NCBI GenBank assembly: GCA_041394885.1
Contig: JAWKHI010000006.1
Coordinates: 132,100-196,099, forward strand
DNA from: DSOI01 sp041394885
Lineage (GTDB): Bacteria; Acidobacteriota; Terriglobia; Bryobacterales; Bryobacteraceae
Direction: 5' to 3'
Length of the DNA: 64,000 nucleotides
Position numbers and translations under genes: made by a program. Of the stretch, positions 61,351 to 64,000 are shown piece after piece. Each line of letters begins with the position of its first letter. Within the stretch, counting starts at the first letter, position 1. The notes beneath the pieces were generated by a model. It was given only the letters and a program-made list of their open reading frames with translations, had not been told where the DNA came from and searched no databases.

Positions 61351-64000
61351 TCAGAAGGTGCGGCTGATAGTGAATCGCCACAGTTTCTTGCGTTCGAAGA
61401 AGGGGAATGCCTGGCCCACCGAGGCCACGGCGTTGGCAAACGAAGCCGCATTGGGGAAGTAGGATTGATCGACCACGATCGGCGGCACCAGGAAATCCTG
61501 CAGGATGGTCGGGTTGTAGGCCCAGTAGAGACGGAACGGAGCGTTCACCACCGGCATCATGATCTGGAACTCGACGCCCACCGAACTCCGGAACTTTTGC
61601 GTTCCGGGCGCAATCGGGATCTGGTTCTCGAACGCCGCCTGGGGGAACTTCGCGTTCAGTTCCACAAGCCGGCCGGGGTTGACGCGCAACTGTGTGGTCC
61701 GCGTGATCTTGTTGAAGCCCCCGTCGGCGAACAGAGCGAGAGTGACAGGCCCGGCGATCGGAATGCGGTACTCGAAATTGGTCACCACCTGCGTATCGCC
61801 GCCCGGGAAGATCATCTGATAGATGGGCACCTGCGTGGTCACCGGAGCGAAGAATTCCGCCCCGTTGCTCGGGTCCACCAGCTTTTGCTGGCGCGCTGAC
61901 CCATCGGCGTTGAGCAGCGGCACCGACGCTTCGCTCGGAATGAATGCCACCGGGCTGATGCCCCAGATCTCGAATCCGCGAATGTCGTTCTCACCGCCCA
62001 TGTAGAAGCGGTTGAAGGGAGGCGCCACGCGGCCGCTATAACCGGTGACGAACCGCGACAGCCCGTGGACGCCGATGACGTGGCCCTTCTTGAACCCGGC
62101 GCGGAACATCTTGAAGTCCACCGTCGGTTCGATCATCCGGACGTTTCCGCCGACGGTGGCGAATTGCGTCGAAACGTACAGGCTCTTGCCGCGCGAAGGG
62201 GTGATCGGGTGATCGACCGAATTGAAGCTGTAGGACGGAATCAGCGCGCTCGTCTTGATCCCGCTCAACGAGTTCTGCCCGTCAAGCCCCTGGAAGTTGG
62301 TGAACTCGAAGTACTGCCGCGTCGCCGACGATTCGGTCCGGATGTTCTGCACCCCGTAGCTATAGGTCAGGCCGACGCGGGCGAACAATCCGCCCAGCTT
62401 ACGCGTGGGGGCGCTGATAAACGACGTGAAGCCGCCGCCGTTGGAAACGTAATTGAGCAGGTTGTCGGTGCCCAGTTGGTTGAACAACGGCAGAAGATTG
62501 CGTCCGGTGAGCAGCGAGACTTCGCGGCCCTGGTCGTAGTTGAACCGCGTCGTGTACACGGTGAAGCCCACCGTGATCGGACGGTCCAAAAAGTACGGCT
62601 CGGTGAATCCGAAGGTGACGTTGCGGATGCGGTCTCCCAACTGCGCGTCGATCGACAGCGTCTCGCCCAGCCCCAGGAAGTTGTTGGTGGAATACCCGAA
62701 GCCGACGAAGCTGCCGGCGATGCCCGACACGCCTCCGTTCAACTGCACCGAGTTCTTGCCCCGCTCTTTCACCTTCAGCGCGATGTCGACGGTGTTGGTC
62801 TTGGTGTCGCGCTTGATGTCGGCCGCCTCGTTCTCCTTGAGCACTTCGAAGTAACCGAGCTGATTCAGGCGCAGCAGCGACAGTTCCCAGTAGCGCGTGT
62901 TGTAGATCTGGCCTTCGTCGAGCAGGATCTCGCGGCGGATCACTTTGTCGCGCGTGGTGGTGTTGCCCACGAAGTCAATGCGGCGCACGAAGAACTGCTT
63001 GCCTTCGTCCACGTTCAGGGTCAGGTTGATCTTGTCGCTCGCCGGCAGCGGCTCGAACTCGGGCTCCGGCACGAAATCGATGTAGCCGAACTCGCCGTAG
63101 ATCTTGCGCATCTGCTCCAGGCCCTTGCGAAGCTTGGCGGTCGAAAAGATGTCGCCTTCGTTCAACTGGAACACGTTGGGGAAGATCGTCTCCGGCGTCC
63201 GGAACAGCTTCACGCCGGTGAAGTTCATCTTGTTCAGCCGGTATAGACGCCCTTCCTCGAGAGTGAGCTTGAGGTCCGCGCGTTTGCCCGGCCGGTTGGG
63301 CTTGAACAAGGGAATGCGCAAGCCATTGCCGCCCACATCGCGCATGGTCACTTGATGCTCCAGCACGCGCGCGGTGAAGTAGCCGCGCTGCTGGTAAAAG
63401 TCGCGGATCATGTCTTTGTCCATCTCTAGCTTGGTGGAATCGAAAGACTTCGCGAACAGGTTCTCGAACAGGATCGAGTACGGAATGCCGATCGGCCGCG
63501 AGTTGCGCATCGCGCGGATCACTACGCGATCCTTGAACGTCTTGTTGCCTTCGATCTCGATATCGCCCACCTTCACCTTCGGACCTTCCTTCACCTTGAA
63601 GGTCACCTCGAGCGACGAAGGTGGAATCTGGCGGATATCGGGTTCCACCGACGCGAATTGCCGGCCGCGCTCCGACAGGTACTCCTTCAGCACGATGGCG
63701 GCGCGCTGGACGCGGTTGGGGTCGTATTGTTGCTCCACCGATAGGCCGACGCGGCGCTCCTTGAACCGGTCCAGGATTTCCGACACGGTGATCGATTTCA
63801 TGCCGTCGTACTTGATGGAGCGGATCACGCGGCGTTCGACGACGCGGAAACGGATGATCCACCCCGCTTGGCCGGCTTCGCGCTCGAGGGTGATGTCGTC
63901 GAAGCGGCCGGTGTTCCACAAAGCCATGAAATCCCGGTGGAGCATCTCGGGATCGAGGCGATCGCCCTTCTTTGAAAAGATCAGCGCGCGGAGCGTATCC
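61351..64000 (-). CDS. bamA: Outer-membrane protein assembly factor BamA, 5' part missing
   Basis: The frame stays open to the window edge, giving 882 residues of the C-terminal part. POTRA domains are visible in series: ALIFSKKGDRLDPEMLHRD, VIRSIKYDGMKSITVSEIL, VKVGDIEIEGNKTFKDRVV, RLNKMNFTGVKLFRTPETI, and FFVRRIDFVGNTTTRDKVI. The C-terminal barrel includes the PFNRFYMGGENDIRGFE segment (conserved RGF on the lid loop) and ends in RFTISRTF with terminal phenylalanine. BamA inserts barrel proteins into the outer membrane. The start codon lies outside the window. Confidence 0.94.
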   Translation of the reverse strand, partial: DTLRALIFSKKGDRLDPEMLHRDFMALWNTGRFDDITLEREAGQAGWIIRFRVVERRVIRSIKYDGMKSITVSEILDRFKERRVGLSVEQQYDPNRVQRAAIVLKEYLSERGRQFASVEPDIRQIPPSSLEVTFKVKEGPKVKVGDIEIEGNKTFKDRVVIRAMRNSRPIGIPYSILFENLFAKSFDSTKLEMDKDMIRDFYQQRGYFTARVLEHQVTMRDVGGNGLRIPLFKPNRPGKRADLKLTLEEGRLYRLNKMNFTGVKLFRTPETIFPNVFQLNEGDIFSTAKLRKGLEQMRKIYGEFGYIDFVPEPEFEPLPASDKINLTLNVDEGKQFFVRRIDFVGNTTTRDKVIRREILLDEGQIYNTRYWELSLLRLNQLGYFEVLKENEAADIKRDTKTNTVDIALKVKERGKNSVQLNGGVSGIAGSFVGFGYSTNNFLGLGETLSIDAQLGDRIRNVTFGFTEPYFLDRPITVGFTVYTTRFNYDQGREVSLLTGRNLLPLFNQLGTDNLLNYVSNGGGFTSFISAPTRKLGGLFARVGLTYSYGVQNIRTESSATRQYFEFTNFQGLDGQNSLSGIKTSALIPSYSFNSVDHPITPSRGKSLYVSTQFATVGGNVRMIEPTVDFKMFRAGFKKGHVIGVHGLSRFVTGYSGRVAPPFNRFYMGGENDIRGFEIWGISPVAFIPSEASVPLLNADGSARQQKLVDPSNGAEFFAPVTTQVPIYQMIFPGGDTQVVTNFEYRIPIAGPVTLALFADGGFNKITRTTQLRVNPGRLVELNAKFPQAAFENQIPIAPGTQKFRSSVGVEFQIMMPVVNAPFRLYWAYNPTILQDFLVPPIVVDQSYFPNAASFANAVASVGQAFPFFERKKLWRFTISRTF

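Noticed and set aside
1..64000. tRNA, rRNA or CRISPR features
   Set aside because: No T-arm-like motif with matching stems, no rRNA sequence and no regularly spaced repeat array was found by reading.

Overview
The window is high-GC (by eye well above 60 percent) and reads like a chromosomal segment of a soil acidobacterium of the Solibacter/Bryobacter type. I base this on large Oar-like TonB receptors with an N-terminal carboxypeptidase-regulatory-like domain, ASPIC/UnbV, HXXEE, DUF6152 and DUF6644 proteins, planctomycete-style leucine-rich repeat proteins, and many small secreted proteins. The assignment is inferred from gene content; I found no rRNA or tRNA to confirm it. No CRISPR array, integrase or intact insertion sequence was seen.

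Layout. 1-3.1 kb: a partial malQ, an aquaporin, and an SPFH/band-7 gene paired with an Arc-like gene. 3.2-6.2 kb: an AlaC-type aminotransferase, an outer-membrane barrel gene with an in-frame stop, and an esterase with a very basic tail. 6.2-9.1 kb: a CpxR/CpxA-like two-component system followed by an ECF sigma factor. 9.1-17.7 kb: metH, a frameshifted sulfatase, phoR-phoB, an exported RidA protein, a degenerate receiver protein and a small zinc ribbon. 17.8-25.7 kb: an esterase and M28 peptidase pair, a DtxR-family regulator, and two leucine-rich repeat proteins beneath a frameshifted enolase-superfamily gene.

From about 25.4 to 30.6 kb every recognisable gene is interrupted by small indels: the enolase-superfamily gene, a terminase-like gene, a TonB-receptor scrap, an RHS-type toxin tail with its immunity gene, and aconitase. 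Because aconitase is normally needed and the genes on both sides are mostly intact, low consensus accuracy is at least as likely as real decay.

31.2-36.8 kb holds an NmrA protein, an HXXEE membrane protein, a TonB receptor and a BlaI-like repressor. 36.4-43.0 kb is one tight minus-strand operon, rfaE2-mfd-surA-like-yhaM-blaI, in which mfd has a single-base frameshift. 43.1-50.2 kb carries a lipoprotein cytochrome, two DUF6644 membrane proteins, secreted proteins, a PLP decarboxylase, a GNAT acetyltransferase and a CXXCH toroid-like protein. 50.3-57.2 kb holds two tandem TonB receptors of equal length that are nearly identical except in the N-terminal domain. 57.2-57.8 kb contains two tandem 16-codon micro-genes with strong Shine-Dalgarno sequences, the most novel item here. 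57.8-64 kb is the minus-strand series bamA (partial)-ompH-NhaD-like antiporter-ASPIC/UnbV lipoprotein.

The overall theme is envelope and uptake biology: outer-membrane assembly (BamA, OmpH, SurA-like), large receptors, secreted hydrolases, and signalling systems that respond to the periplasm.
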